A stretch of 15,286 nt of DNA from Methanosphaera sp. rholeuAM74 (GCA_003266075.1 MUZZ01000199.1:1-15286); one strand, 5' to 3'. Positions 9,101-13,220 are shown, counted from the first letter of the stretch. Made by a program: numbers and translations. Notes: generated from the sequence alone by a model not told the origin.

Positions 9101-10023
9101 AGAACATCATCCCAATAACTGGCATTAAAGTCATCGTAAAGTGCATTCTCTATAATGTCTCTTAAACCAGATAGTCCCCGTTGAACCCTATTATTGGAGA
9201 AACGGGAATTAACTACTATCAAATCATCCCAACAACATACTGCACCACCATTTCCCACATCAACTGAGTTAACAGAGAAAAATGAATCAATTATTTTCAA
9301 TGCTCCATAACTACTGATTGCTCCACCAGCCCTTTTTGCATGATTGTTTCTAAAATCACAATTGATTATAGTTAATTCTATATCTTGAGAAACATGATGC
9401 GTGCCATTGTAAACTATAGCTCCTCCTTCCTTATAATCATCCGTTCCTTGACCGTTTATGAATTTAATGTCTTTTAAAATAAGTGGATTGCTATCTTGAT
9501 TATATACATATAATATACGATTCATATTTGCACCGTTTAATGTATGGTTATTACCGTTAATGGTTAACCCTTTCTTGATAACAATACTGCTTCCACCAGC
9601 TGCAAGAGAATAATCATGTTCTAATTCTATTACACTTCCTTCTTCTGCATTATTGATTATGGTTTGTAATTCAGTAAATGTATGCTCGTCACCTGCAGCC
9701 TTTATATTCTTCTCATCATTTTTATTCAATGTGATAACATTGTCACTATCTTTGCTATTATCAACAGATTCACTACTGTCTGTGACGTAAGTGTCTGTTG
9801 ATTCTTTTTTAATATTCTTGGTAGTTGTATCGGCTATATTATTATCACTACTTTTTATAGATGTCGTTTCTTGTGCTATTGCAGTACTACCATCTATATC
9901 TGATGTTACGCTTGTATCATTGGATACTTCACTAGCACTAATGGTGCTTACACCAAATAGTAATAATAATATCATTACTATCAAGAACGTGTTTTTCATA
10001 TTAATTTTCATAATTACTTTCAT
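133..10023 (-). CDS. Giant secreted adhesin-like protein (beta-helix plus Ig-like repeats)
   Basis: This 3296-residue protein is probably exported and displayed at the cell surface, where it would bind host, food particles or other microbes; the ligand is unknown. Residues 1-30 form a signal peptide (basic start, hydrophobic core ILLLLFGV, likely cleavage after ISA). Residues 31-110 are a Ser/Asp/Thr/Asn-rich spacer. Residues 110-1215 are a right-handed beta-helix of about 32 GGAI/GGAV turns resembling chlamydial polymorphic-membrane-protein repeats, ending near NWFGNNTPNF. A transition region leads to about 17 Ig-like domains (1375-2882) with typical YSGDxNYxP motifs, then a module present twice (2883-3296). 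I see no C-terminal membrane helix, sortase motif or pseudomurein-binding repeat, so the anchoring mode is unclear. The start is uncertain: in-frame ATGs lie at codons 1, 5 and 9 (10023, 10011, 9999) and none has a good ribosome binding site. Asn-Xaa-Ser/Thr sequons are abundant. The stop is TGA at 133-135. Confidence 0.93.
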   Translation of the reverse strand: MKVIMKINMKNTFLIVMILLLLFGVSTISASEVSNDTSVTSDIDGSTAIAQETTSIKSSDNNIADTTTKNIKKESTDTYVTDSSESVDNSKDSDNVITLNKNDEKNIKAAGDEHTFTELQTIINNAEEGSVIELEHDYSLAAGGSSIVIKKGLTINGNNHTLNGANMNRILYVYNQDSNPLILKDIKFINGQGTDDYKEGGAIVYNGTHHVSQDIELTIINCDFRNNHAKRAGGAISSYGALKIIDSFFSVNSVDVGNGGAVCCWDDLIVVNSRFSNNRVQRGLSGLRDIIENALYDDFNASYWDDVLHYYSSLGKDIASIPPTGGAIFCNYTCLINDTVFDNNQVGEKNELGPGGGAIHCIGEMEVHNCNFTANKAYDQHGGAILCNDIAHIYDCNFYYNVANCGGAISTFRDADVHNSTFLNNGHELGASWIEEQCLDSVAGLIIGFIPVVGDILSVVEFLAEAFDIDINFLSMNSNSTGGAIFTAESCTVNGCDFERNYAAEYGGAIYSKINTTVINSSFSSNKVFRGDSPITEVLNWKGQNRDGGAIHTQKSLVIRNSEFNSNSAPVEGGAVYCAEKTTIYDSKFSYNTAYYNGGALYTKTMDKVSNTTFTDNSVTRTDGIGGAVYIEKQCNPEFVNCEFSGNIADNQGGAIYVNPNLMLKISNSTFLKNVAHVDGGAIYSNGPITISDSTFNNNQADGEDTSKRSFGGAIFSEKNVTVNNTNFEQNVAYNRAGAIYTNGKLTITYSNFTANTAKDGGAIYASIINEGVSNSIFSKNRATTGDGGAIYIYGECWPKFNLCIFEANTCKPYSQYEYADGGAIYVDKASTQLKVTNSNFTSNSAERGGAIYAAQITEVSNAVFIKNRAQTGRGNGDGGAVYINNKCNPQVTNSRFDNNTCDNRGGAIFTDSIDTKLKVTGSNFTNNIANQGGAVYAAQITNLTNSIFTKNKAKNGDGGAVYVNRSCTTGIDGCQFKDNDATNHSGGAVYFDSTTSYTKVTNSNFTHNIAKNGGGLYAHQLVNSTGSLYSTFTNNKAIGGHGGAVYIAYDNLRDYSTQTHISRWILKDNYASGNGSGIYMGSHYSTLKVSYSQFINNVAKQNGGGLYAHGRVNAISNSIFLQNNATTGDGGAVYVNRESDMETIKCRYENNYANVRGGAIYTNSTNTDLKVSYCTFVDNKADSVGYNGTYYHYSAGHDIHNCGEYTYIKLNWFGNNTPNFKGRIVEHKSSADDIDWGDDKKHKITDYLQIEMKIDDVDSSKNLYAESPYTVRIHFKGTNSTPNFDNYPLYHSDGEFWGDGNFTSIRLNVNDVLSTVVLKPVGLSGKDMIYGRVDHQTLRLQLYPKDKEASTVKITSCEDVEYPNEVKVTYTITPEMSDPTYEVRDSQGNSIRSGGLTSPDTLYISNLKPGEYSITINNSENNTHHSSSDTVAFNVHKMNITSLSAFINNRTFSELVDGYAYASYDTMYSITNEAINEEYPVRVRDGIGYIQMGVIPAGTYNVEIYYKGNDYINNISNTTTFTIYPSNTELKFKINQSEITYGETAKITHELSDSIPYSATGTIKYYLKNGTLLDELSVNKNFIVPVLDVGTYEIIGKYSGDNNYYPANNSTFITVKKASNNVAVNTSNVTYGNDTIINLTADVDGVYKLDINGTTYDITVINGAGNKTVQLDAGKYYANVTFDNANYDTKSNNTTFEVYKANTNINIIANNTTYPQVVKGILNSNANGKYNLTVDDKSTTVTVSTGVGEFNLGVMDAGTYTIIAKYSGDKNYKVATKNMTVTVQQGTNNANVSVANVTYGENATIIVSAEVDGTYQVDINKTIKNVTVKNGEGNVTLALDAGSYYANVTFNNKNYNTTTQNTTFNVNKANTNIKILANDTTYPLEVKGSITASADGKYNLSVGNYSTTATVKNGVGQFNTGVLNSGEYEINVSYSGDANHNPATATLSVRVDKRNILMDIEANNINVGQTQKITIKVPANTTGNIILTLENKNYTEKIEDGQATINIPNLTVGNKNAKAYYPGDSNNNPSISTLLFKVNPLNVVMDVEANNINVGQTQKITIKVPANTTGNITVTLENKNYTEKIEDGQATINIPNLTVGDKNAKVYYSGDTNHNPSTSTVSFEVNNITTEKTNTQLTLNTSNNTPKITDTITITTTLTDTTGNKLANQNITLTIENTTYNLKTNNNGQTTQTHKLTKTGTTTITAQYNGNNTYNPSNNTLTINVEKIPAQVDANVKNNSIINTIIDVSLSDYANNTLANKTLNIYDDMEKLIATQTTDSTGKAVLKLNLTSGNHEINIKYSGDDMYNEAETTVNVDVAKLSSSVNLNTPTTAYIGDTVTISVTVKDQNAKLATGNVTIKLDNTVLKTLTLTNGEANTTTAINTTGTHNITATYNGNTNTSTATTTKTVQTNKKDTRLTASTNTNMVGNTTVNVTLTDNNNKAISKASVVITDKNNKQLATTTTDANGKATVKVSLPTGTQTINIKYAGNNTYKPSNTTLNINVAKLNATITLNATTPVYVGDNNTITVTVKDQNNNSVSGNVTIQLDDTTIKTLSLKDGKANTTTTINTSGTHTITAVYTGNTNTSNATATKTVQANKINTKLNVSTLSSRVDNTTINVTLTSNTNKTLNNAQITVYDSSNIEIAKATTDKNGKATVKLNIPSGKQVVTIKYDGNNTYNPSNKTMTINVAKLNATMTMNATTPVTVNESIILNITVKDQNKKAVTGNVTIKVDNDTVKTMIVTNGQVNTNIKIDTAGNHTITATYNGDQNTNTQTATKSVKVNKINTTLTITANNTIPRVKDKVKVVATLMDVSNKPIANENVTIKINNETHTLSTDTNGTATTTYTLSKTDKNMNITAKYGGNEVYNPVTKNLSINRTYKADIELLTGSFNAKPGDVVKLIAHIRDNGVDIDGGQIVFKLNGMTLKDENDTVVKINVAQGLAILEYKIPDTLSARTHNLTAVYSSESYGRVELSTPMTINRYETHINVNPIIVKDNKITIKAQVVDQNNQALNKITPMCIKINGQSYNFNTTTGTVDYNVTQTLKDGYYNVTIISGANGKYLGSTAKTVIIKTNESITTNYKNNTINNQTSKNSGTTKTKSVMSILTGASTVKPGDTIKLIAHLSEDQVDINGGQLVFKLNGMTMKDEKGNPIVINIKDGLAILEYKIPDNLGARTHDLTAVYSSEKYGRVELTAPLTMNRLNTHINVEPIYTSSDNTYIKAEILDDNNNKINKQTAVVIKIDGASYNMNNSNGEIFFKVPVKLSQGVHQITIISGDNGKYLDSRANTVLIRT
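136..1377 (-). repeat. Duplicated C-terminal module (about 660-bp period)
   Basis: The last ~415 residues of the adhesin consist of a module present twice, offset by 660 bp (the Gly codon of LTG is at 1351-1353 and at 691-693). Shared landmarks are LTG...KPGD, GGQxVFKLNGMT, GLAILEYKIPD and ARTHxLTAVYSSExYGRVEL, then a second subdomain ending IISGxNGKYLxS. An Asn/Thr/Ser/Lys linker separates the copies at about residues 3080-3103. A third, more diverged copy ends the neighbouring adhesin gene at 14331-14900. Confidence 0.85.
1660..3333 (-). repeat. Three tandem copies of a 558-bp two-domain Ig unit
   Basis: The units are 2776-3333, 2218-2775 and 1660-2217, each exactly 558 bp (186 residues). 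The plus-strand string CTGGTCTTTTACTGT recurs at 1861, 2419 and 2977. Each unit holds a domain with the pattern TTDxxGKAxVKL...IKYxGNNTYxPSN, then one with TVKDQN...GNVTIxxD...THxITAxYxGN. They encode residues 2231-2416, 2417-2602 and 2603-2788. Confidence 0.88.
3637..4158 (-). repeat. Two tandem copies of a 261-bp Ig-like domain, nearly identical
   Basis: Copy 1 is 3898-4158 and copy 2 is 3637-3897, an exact offset of 261 bp (87 residues). Their shared core of about 160 bp (3725-3888 against 3986-4149) differs at only a handful of bases, including the block encoding INVGQTQKITIKVPANTTGN. They match protein residues 1956-2042 and 2043-2129. The closeness suggests a recent duplication or gene conversion. 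Confidence 0.9.
4159..5166 (-). repeat. Two tandem copies of a 504-bp two-domain Ig unit
   Basis: Copy 1 is 4663-5166 and copy 2 is 4159-4662, with an exact 504-bp (168-residue) offset. Each holds one domain with a VTYG...VDGxYxxDI pattern and one with NTNIxIxANxTTYP...GKYNL. They correspond to protein residues 1620-1787 and 1788-1955. Copies are clearly related but diverged, which points to an older duplication than the 261-bp pair next door. Confidence 0.85.
6379..9696 (-). repeat. Beta-helix region, about 32 Gly-Gly-Ala turns
   Basis: This is residues 110-1215 of the giant adhesin. Turns follow the pattern N-S-x-F-x-x-N-x-A-x-x-G-G-A-I/V-Y, with lengths around 25-40 residues. It opens with FTELQTIINNAEEGSVIEL, a start commonly seen in methanogen beta-helix adhesins. 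On the plus strand each turn leaves a recognisable GATTGCTCCACCA-like string, so the region looks repetitive in either direction. Two stretches break the pattern, at residues 280-324 and 429-475. Roughly 25 cysteines fall in this region and almost none elsewhere in the protein. Confidence 0.85.
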
Positions 10024-10188
10024 CTACCATGTGTTATATATTGATAATAAAATCGTTTATAGGACTATTAGGAAAAAATGTGTATAGGATAAATTAATGG
10101 TTGAAAGGTTTTTGATGATATTTCACGATTAATCAAAGAATAATAGTTATGTTCATTTTTTTGATAATTATTGAGTAATCATGTAATC

Positions 10189-10202
10189 CTATATATATTT
10201 TA
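10189..10202 (-). promoter_or_regulatory. Candidate TATA box of the giant adhesin gene
   Basis: On the minus strand the sequence AAAATATATATAGG fits an archaeal TATA box. Transcription would start about 25 bases downstream and give a leader of roughly 140 bases. Other AT-rich strings in this region could serve instead, so the assignment is tentative. Confidence 0.3.
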
Positions 10203-10370
10203 TTATAATTACTTATTTTATTTTTATACTTAATAAATATATCCATTTATTTTAAATTTAAAAAGTGAATATCTTTTATTATTTTTATTTAATAATGGGG
10301 CATTGGTTATATTTTATTAAAACGATTTATTTTTTTAAATTTGGAGTTTAGAGTTTTTATATTATGTTAT

Positions 10371-10385
10371 GGGGTGGAGGGTGGG
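10371..10385 (+). other. Isolated G-run tract (possible G-quadruplex)
   Basis: The plus strand reads GGGGTGGAGGGTGGGGG from 10371: four guanine runs of 4, 2, 3 and 5 bases with single-base spacers, inside DNA that is otherwise almost all A and T. It could fold as a two-tier quadruplex on the plus strand, or be the complement of a C-rich terminator element like those after the two adhesin genes. Confidence 0.5.
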
Positions 10386-10506
10386 GGAGAAGACTATTTC
10401 ATAGTATTATAGTGTTTATTGTTTATTTGTTTAACTTTCTCTCAACTCTCTATGCTTTTCCTAAAAGAAGTTCGTTTCCACTTTAATTATCCTGATAGTG
10501 TAAAAT

Positions 10507-10515
10507 CTTAAATAT
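10507..10515 (+). promoter_or_regulatory. Candidate TATA box of the DUF2283 gene
   Basis: CTTAAATAT lies about 45 bases before the ATG. This would place the transcription start about 20 bases before the gene, leaving room for the Shine-Dalgarno sequence. Support is by position and composition only. Confidence 0.28.
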
Positions 10516-10542
10516 TTCTAATGTACTGAGATTATTGTATGT

Positions 10543-10547
10543 GGAGG
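10543..10547 (+). promoter_or_regulatory. Ribosome binding site that fixes the DUF2283 start
   Basis: GGAGG sits eight bases before the ATG at 10556. It rules out the more upstream TTG at 10535, because that frame would run through the binding site itself. Confidence 0.8.
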
Positions 10548-10555
10548 AATTGTTT

Positions 10556-10876
10556 ATGGATAGATATGCTTATGATGGGGATGTTGATGCCCTATTTTTT
10601 GAGAAGGAGGAGTATTCTTATGATTATTCATTGGAAATAACGAGTGAAATAGTATTGGATTTGAATGTTAATCATAATGTGATTGGGTTAGAGGTTTTAG
10701 ATGCCTCGAAGGTATTGGGGGTTGACACTTCATTTTTAAATGATTCTGAGAGGATTACTGCTGTGATTGTGGTGGCTGATAACATCATGTGTATATCGTT
10801 TACCTTCATCTTGGCTGGTGTCGTAGAAAGGGTGGATTTTAGGATAAGTTCTTTGTATAATTCTACTTTGAATTAG
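10556..10876 (+). CDS. DUF2283-family small protein with a C-terminal extension
   Basis: This 106-residue protein begins MDRYAYDGDVDALFF and continues to SEIVLDLNVNHNVIGLEVLDASKVLG. This is the DUF2283 pattern: an N-terminal Y-D-x-x-x-D-A-L strand pair, an acidic middle, and a closing V-I-G-L/I-E-V/I-L-D-A-S motif at about residues 40-52. Typical members are about 60-70 residues; this one carries about 50 further residues with a hydrophobic strand-like stretch (ITAVIVVADNIMCISFTFIL), which I do not recognise. No signal peptide is present, so it is probably cytoplasmic. The family's biochemical role is not established; some members sit beside DUF4258 toxin-like genes, but no such partner is visible here. 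It is monocistronic, with a hairpin element 34 bases past its TAG stop. Confidence 0.75.
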   Translation: MDRYAYDGDVDALFFEKEEYSYDYSLEITSEIVLDLNVNHNVIGLEVLDASKVLGVDTSFLNDSERITAVIVVADNIMCISFTFILAGVVERVDFRISSLYNSTLN

Positions 10877-10909
10877 TCTTTTGTTACTGGATTTGTCTGA
10901 ATTATGGGC

Positions 10910-10945
10910 TTTACTTCGTTATATGTGGGGAATAACGAAGAAGAA
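10910..10945 (+). repeat. Hairpin element, copy 1 (CTTCGTTAT stem)
   Basis: TTTACTTCGTTATA is followed after 12 bases by CGAAGAAGAA. The arms CTTCGTTAT (10914-10922) and ATAACGAAG (10932-10940) make a perfect 9-bp stem with a 9-base loop. The element is directly repeated at 14118-14152. It lacks a following T-run, so it is not an obvious terminator. Confidence 0.75.
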
Positions 10946-11100
10946 CCAATACAAAAATAACTTAGAAATAACAGTAAAAGAACAACAACCCCCTAATTTA
11001 CACTAATACAACAATCAACACTACCCATATGTGTTACAAAGTAATCTACAAACATTACTCACTAAACTACTTCATCAAAAACGATAATTTTTTTTTGACA

Positions 11101-11442
11101 TTATCAATGTTGTCAATTTGTGTTTGATAATATGGGTGTTTTTGTTGATTATATTTTTCTTGGTTTTGTATGTTATATTTTTGTGGGTTGTGGTGTTTGT
11201 ATTTATTTTGCTTGGTGGTTTTTTTGATTATTTGTGGTTTATTTATATAGTGTGGGTTTTTGTTTTTTGGTGTTTGTTTTTTTTGTTGATGTTATCAATG
11301 TTGTCAATTTGTGTTTGATAATATGGGTGTTTTTGTTGATTATATTTTTCTTGGTTTTGTGTGTTATATTTTTGTGGGTTGTGGTGTTTGTGTTTGTTTT
11401 GATTGGTGGTTTTTTTGATTATTTGTGGTTTATTTATATAGT
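11101..11442. repeat. T/G-rich tandem direct repeat, two 151-bp copies
   Basis: Copy 1 (11101-11251) and copy 2 (11292-11442) are offset by 191 bp and differ at only four positions. The plus strand is almost free of C (three or four per copy). The offset is not a multiple of three, so the copies fall in different reading frames. Both keep an open hydrophobic plus-strand frame (LIIWVFLLIIFFLVL...), and three of the four differences change it conservatively. On the minus strand the copies read as Asn/Thr/Lys-rich, like adhesin debris. Neither reading has a credible start. Confidence 0.85.
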
Positions 11443-11490
11443 ATTGATTTCTACTTTATCATATCTCCCATTAACTTAAAAATTTTATCA

Positions 11491-11540
11491 TATTATCAAA
11501 ATTTTCCATATTTTTGATAATATAGGTTAAAAATTAACCT
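11491..11540. promoter_or_regulatory. Two adjacent hairpins upstream of the DUF4062 gene
   Basis: The first has arms TATTATCAAAA (11491-11501) and TTTTGATAATA (11512-11522) around a 10-base loop, a perfect 11-bp stem. The second, AGGTTAAAAATTAACCT (11524-11540), has a perfect 7-bp stem with a 3-base loop. They could be operators or a bidirectional terminator; nothing in the sequence decides this. Confidence 0.5.
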
Positions 11541-11652
11541 CATTTAAAAACATCCTAATACTAGTTTTAAAGTAAAAATAATATTTTATAATAGTTTTTA
11601 ATCATTTAAAATAATTTTCCCTGTGATTTTTAGATATTACATAATCATTAAC

Positions 11653-11660
11653 TTTATATA
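11653..11660 (+). promoter_or_regulatory. TATA box of the DUF4062/ATPase gene
   Basis: TTTATATA is a consensus-like archaeal TATA box, 107 bases before the ATG. Transcription would begin near 11685, giving a leader of about 80 bases that includes the 10-bp inverted repeat at 11700-11743. Confidence 0.5.
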
Positions 11661-11699
11661 GTTTAGAATACAATATTAAATTAATTATTAATTTGCTAT

Positions 11700-11743
11700 A
11701 GTTATTATCATTTCATGTGTAACTTAATTTGAAGATAATAACT
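11700..11743 (+). promoter_or_regulatory. 10-bp inverted repeat between promoter and start codon
   Basis: AGTTATTATC (11700-11709) and GATAATAACT (11734-11743) are perfectly complementary across a 24-base spacer. The site lies between the TATA box and the start of a gene whose product has a winged-helix domain, so it may be an operator for autoregulation or a leader hairpin. Confidence 0.5.
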
Positions 11744-11766
11744 TAATAAGAATATAAGTGTTAAGT

Positions 11767-13170
11767 ATGAAATATGAAATTTTTGTAAGTAGTGTTCGAA
11801 AAGAATTTGAACAAGAAAGAAAATTCATTAAACAAGAGATTGAAAATGATTACATTTTAAATAGATTTTTTGACGTGTTTTTGTTCGAAGAAGAATCTGC
11901 ATCAGGTTTATCTCCAGAAGAGTTATACTCTGAAGAAGTAATTAATTCGGATATCTACATTGGATTAATTGGTTCTGATTATGGAAGTATTTTGGAATCA
12001 GGTATTTCTCCAACGGAATTGGAATATGATTTGTATAACAAAACACATAATGATGCTTTAATTTATATCAAGGATGTAGATTTTAGAGAAGAGAAAACAA
12101 AAGAGTTTATAGAAAAAATAGGAACTCATAGTTACAATAGATTTGGAAATCGTTATGTTTTAATTGAAAAAATCAAAAAAAGTTTAGCAGATTTTATTGA
12201 TAAAAATTTAAGAAATTATAAGGCTTTTGATTATGAAATATTGTCTGATTCTTCTTGTGATGATGTGGATATGGATGCATTAGACTTGTTTTTCAATGTT
12301 TTAGATTACAAACCAATTGAAAAAATAAGGGATGAAAAAGGGTTAAAAAGAGTATTGTCTACAATACATGCTGGAGATTATGAAAATGGGGAATTTAGAC
12401 TAAATACTGCTGGAGCACTATTTTTTGCTAAAGACATCTCGAAATTTAACATATCACACCAAGTAAAAATGGTCAGATTTTTTGACGATGAAGGAATAAA
12501 CACATTTGAAAAGGCAGAATATAATTTATCTTTTTTAAAGTTAATAATGGAAGCAGAATTATTCTTTAATAAAACATTAATCAATATTTCTAAAGTTAAA
12601 GGATTTAAACGAGAAACAGTTCAGGATTATCCGTTTGAAGCAATACGTGAAGCACTTGTAAATGCTCTAGCCCATAGAGATTACACTATAACTACTGCTC
12701 CAATAACTTTTTACATATATAATGACAGAATTGAGATAAAAAGTCCTGGACGTTTAGTATATCCATTAACAATTTCTAAGCTCGAAGAAAACGATCCAAT
12801 ACACAGGAATGAGGCAATTTGCAACATTTTTTCAAAAACGAAATATATGGAGCATGTTGGGGTAGGAATCAAAAAGATGAAAGATTCTATGAGGGCACAT
12901 GGTTTAGATGAACCAGAGTTTGCCGAAATTGGTGAATTCTTTAAAGTAACTTTTAGGGCTGATGATGGATATAATGGTTTAAATGTCAGACAAAAAGAGT
13001 TTTTAAGGTTTAATGATGAGTCAGAAATCACAATAAAAGAATACATGTCACTATTTAGTATTGTGAGAAATACGGCTACAAAGGATTTGAATGAATTAGT
13101 CGACAGAAATATGTTAGAAAAAACTAGGAATGGAAAGCAGATTATTTATAGGAAAATTAGTAGTGGATAA
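11767..13170 (+). CDS. DUF4062 / GHKL-type ATPase / winged-helix fusion protein
   Basis: This 467-residue soluble protein combines three parts. Residues 1-102 match DUF4062, a TIR-like fold: MKYEIFVSSV at the start, then FFDVFLFEE, SDIYIGLIGSDYG and GISPTELEYD. Residues 170-395 match the ATP-binding half of the family annotated as RecG-C-terminal-like or AlbA-type regulators (HATPase_c_4): FRLNTAGALFFAK, the N-box EAIREALVNALAHRDY (291-306, Asn299), DRIEIKSPGR (320-329) and the Gly loop HVGVGIKKM (363-371). Residues 400-465 resemble a winged helix (VRNTATKDLNELVDRNMLEK). It is most likely an ATP-binding transcription regulator or a nucleotide-responsive stress or defence protein; this is inferred from domains. 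The ATG at 11767 is preferred to the GTG at 11758 because MKYEIFVSS is the family's usual beginning. No clear ribosome binding site precedes it. It is monocistronic; palindromes lie upstream. Confidence 0.88.
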   Translation: MKYEIFVSSVRKEFEQERKFIKQEIENDYILNRFFDVFLFEEESASGLSPEELYSEEVINSDIYIGLIGSDYGSILESGISPTELEYDLYNKTHNDALIYIKDVDFREEKTKEFIEKIGTHSYNRFGNRYVLIEKIKKSLADFIDKNLRNYKAFDYEILSDSSCDDVDMDALDLFFNVLDYKPIEKIRDEKGLKRVLSTIHAGDYENGEFRLNTAGALFFAKDISKFNISHQVKMVRFFDDEGINTFEKAEYNLSFLKLIMEAELFFNKTLINISKVKGFKRETVQDYPFEAIREALVNALAHRDYTITTAPITFYIYNDRIEIKSPGRLVYPLTISKLEENDPIHRNEAICNIFSKTKYMEHVGVGIKKMKDSMRAHGLDEPEFAEIGEFFKVTFRADDGYNGLNVRQKEFLRFNDESEITIKEYMSLFSIVRNTATKDLNELVDRNMLEKTRNGKQIIYRKISSG

Positions 13171-13220
13171 ATTTTTCGTTCATTAACATTATGAAGAAAC
13201 TGCTATCGATGTAACTCTAC

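Larger units (their letters stand above)
10024..10555. other. Intergenic region between the divergent adhesin and DUF2283 genes
   Basis: These 532 bases are very AT-rich and hold no convincing coding sequence. They contain the likely promoters of both flanking genes, TTGATAATA-type strings at 10041 and 10161, and a striking G-run tract at 10371-10385 that stands out from its surroundings. No tRNA-like or rRNA-like sequence is visible. Confidence 0.7.
10877..11766. other. Long intergenic region with repeats, hairpins and a promoter
   Basis: These 890 bases carry, in order: the first CTTCGTTAT hairpin element, an A/C-rich stretch, a T/G-rich 151-bp direct repeat in two copies, two adjacent hairpins, a TATA box and a 10-bp inverted repeat before the DUF4062 gene. 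No gene is convincing. Two weak hydrophobic readings cross the repeat on the plus strand, starting only at TTG or GTG and lacking ribosome binding sites. Confidence 0.7.

Noticed and set aside
6500..9500. Regularly recurring GATTGCTCCACCA-like strings on the plus strand that resemble a CRISPR array.
   Set aside because: They are the reverse complement of the Gly-Gly-Ala codons of the beta-helix. Spacing varies, the copies are degenerate, and the intervening DNA is coding.
10535..10555. The TTG at 10535 as the start of the DUF2283 protein.
   Set aside because: This start would translate through the GGAGG site, and the family pattern begins at the ATG at 10556.
10024..10555. A tRNA or other structured RNA gene in the intergenic regions.
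   Set aside because: No T-loop consensus (GTTCGAATC-like) or cloverleaf-capable sequence is visible here or at 10877-11766 and 13171-14327.
11118..11479. Two hydrophobic plus-strand frames across the T/G-rich repeat as real small membrane proteins.
   Set aside because: They start at TTG or ATG without a ribosome binding site and arise from extreme T/G composition. They are kept only as a finding about the repeat, not as genes.
12378..13046. Two minus-strand open frames inside the DUF4062/ATPase gene.
   Set aside because: They lie opposite a strongly supported gene with recognisable motifs, show no family resemblance, and have no ribosome binding sites.
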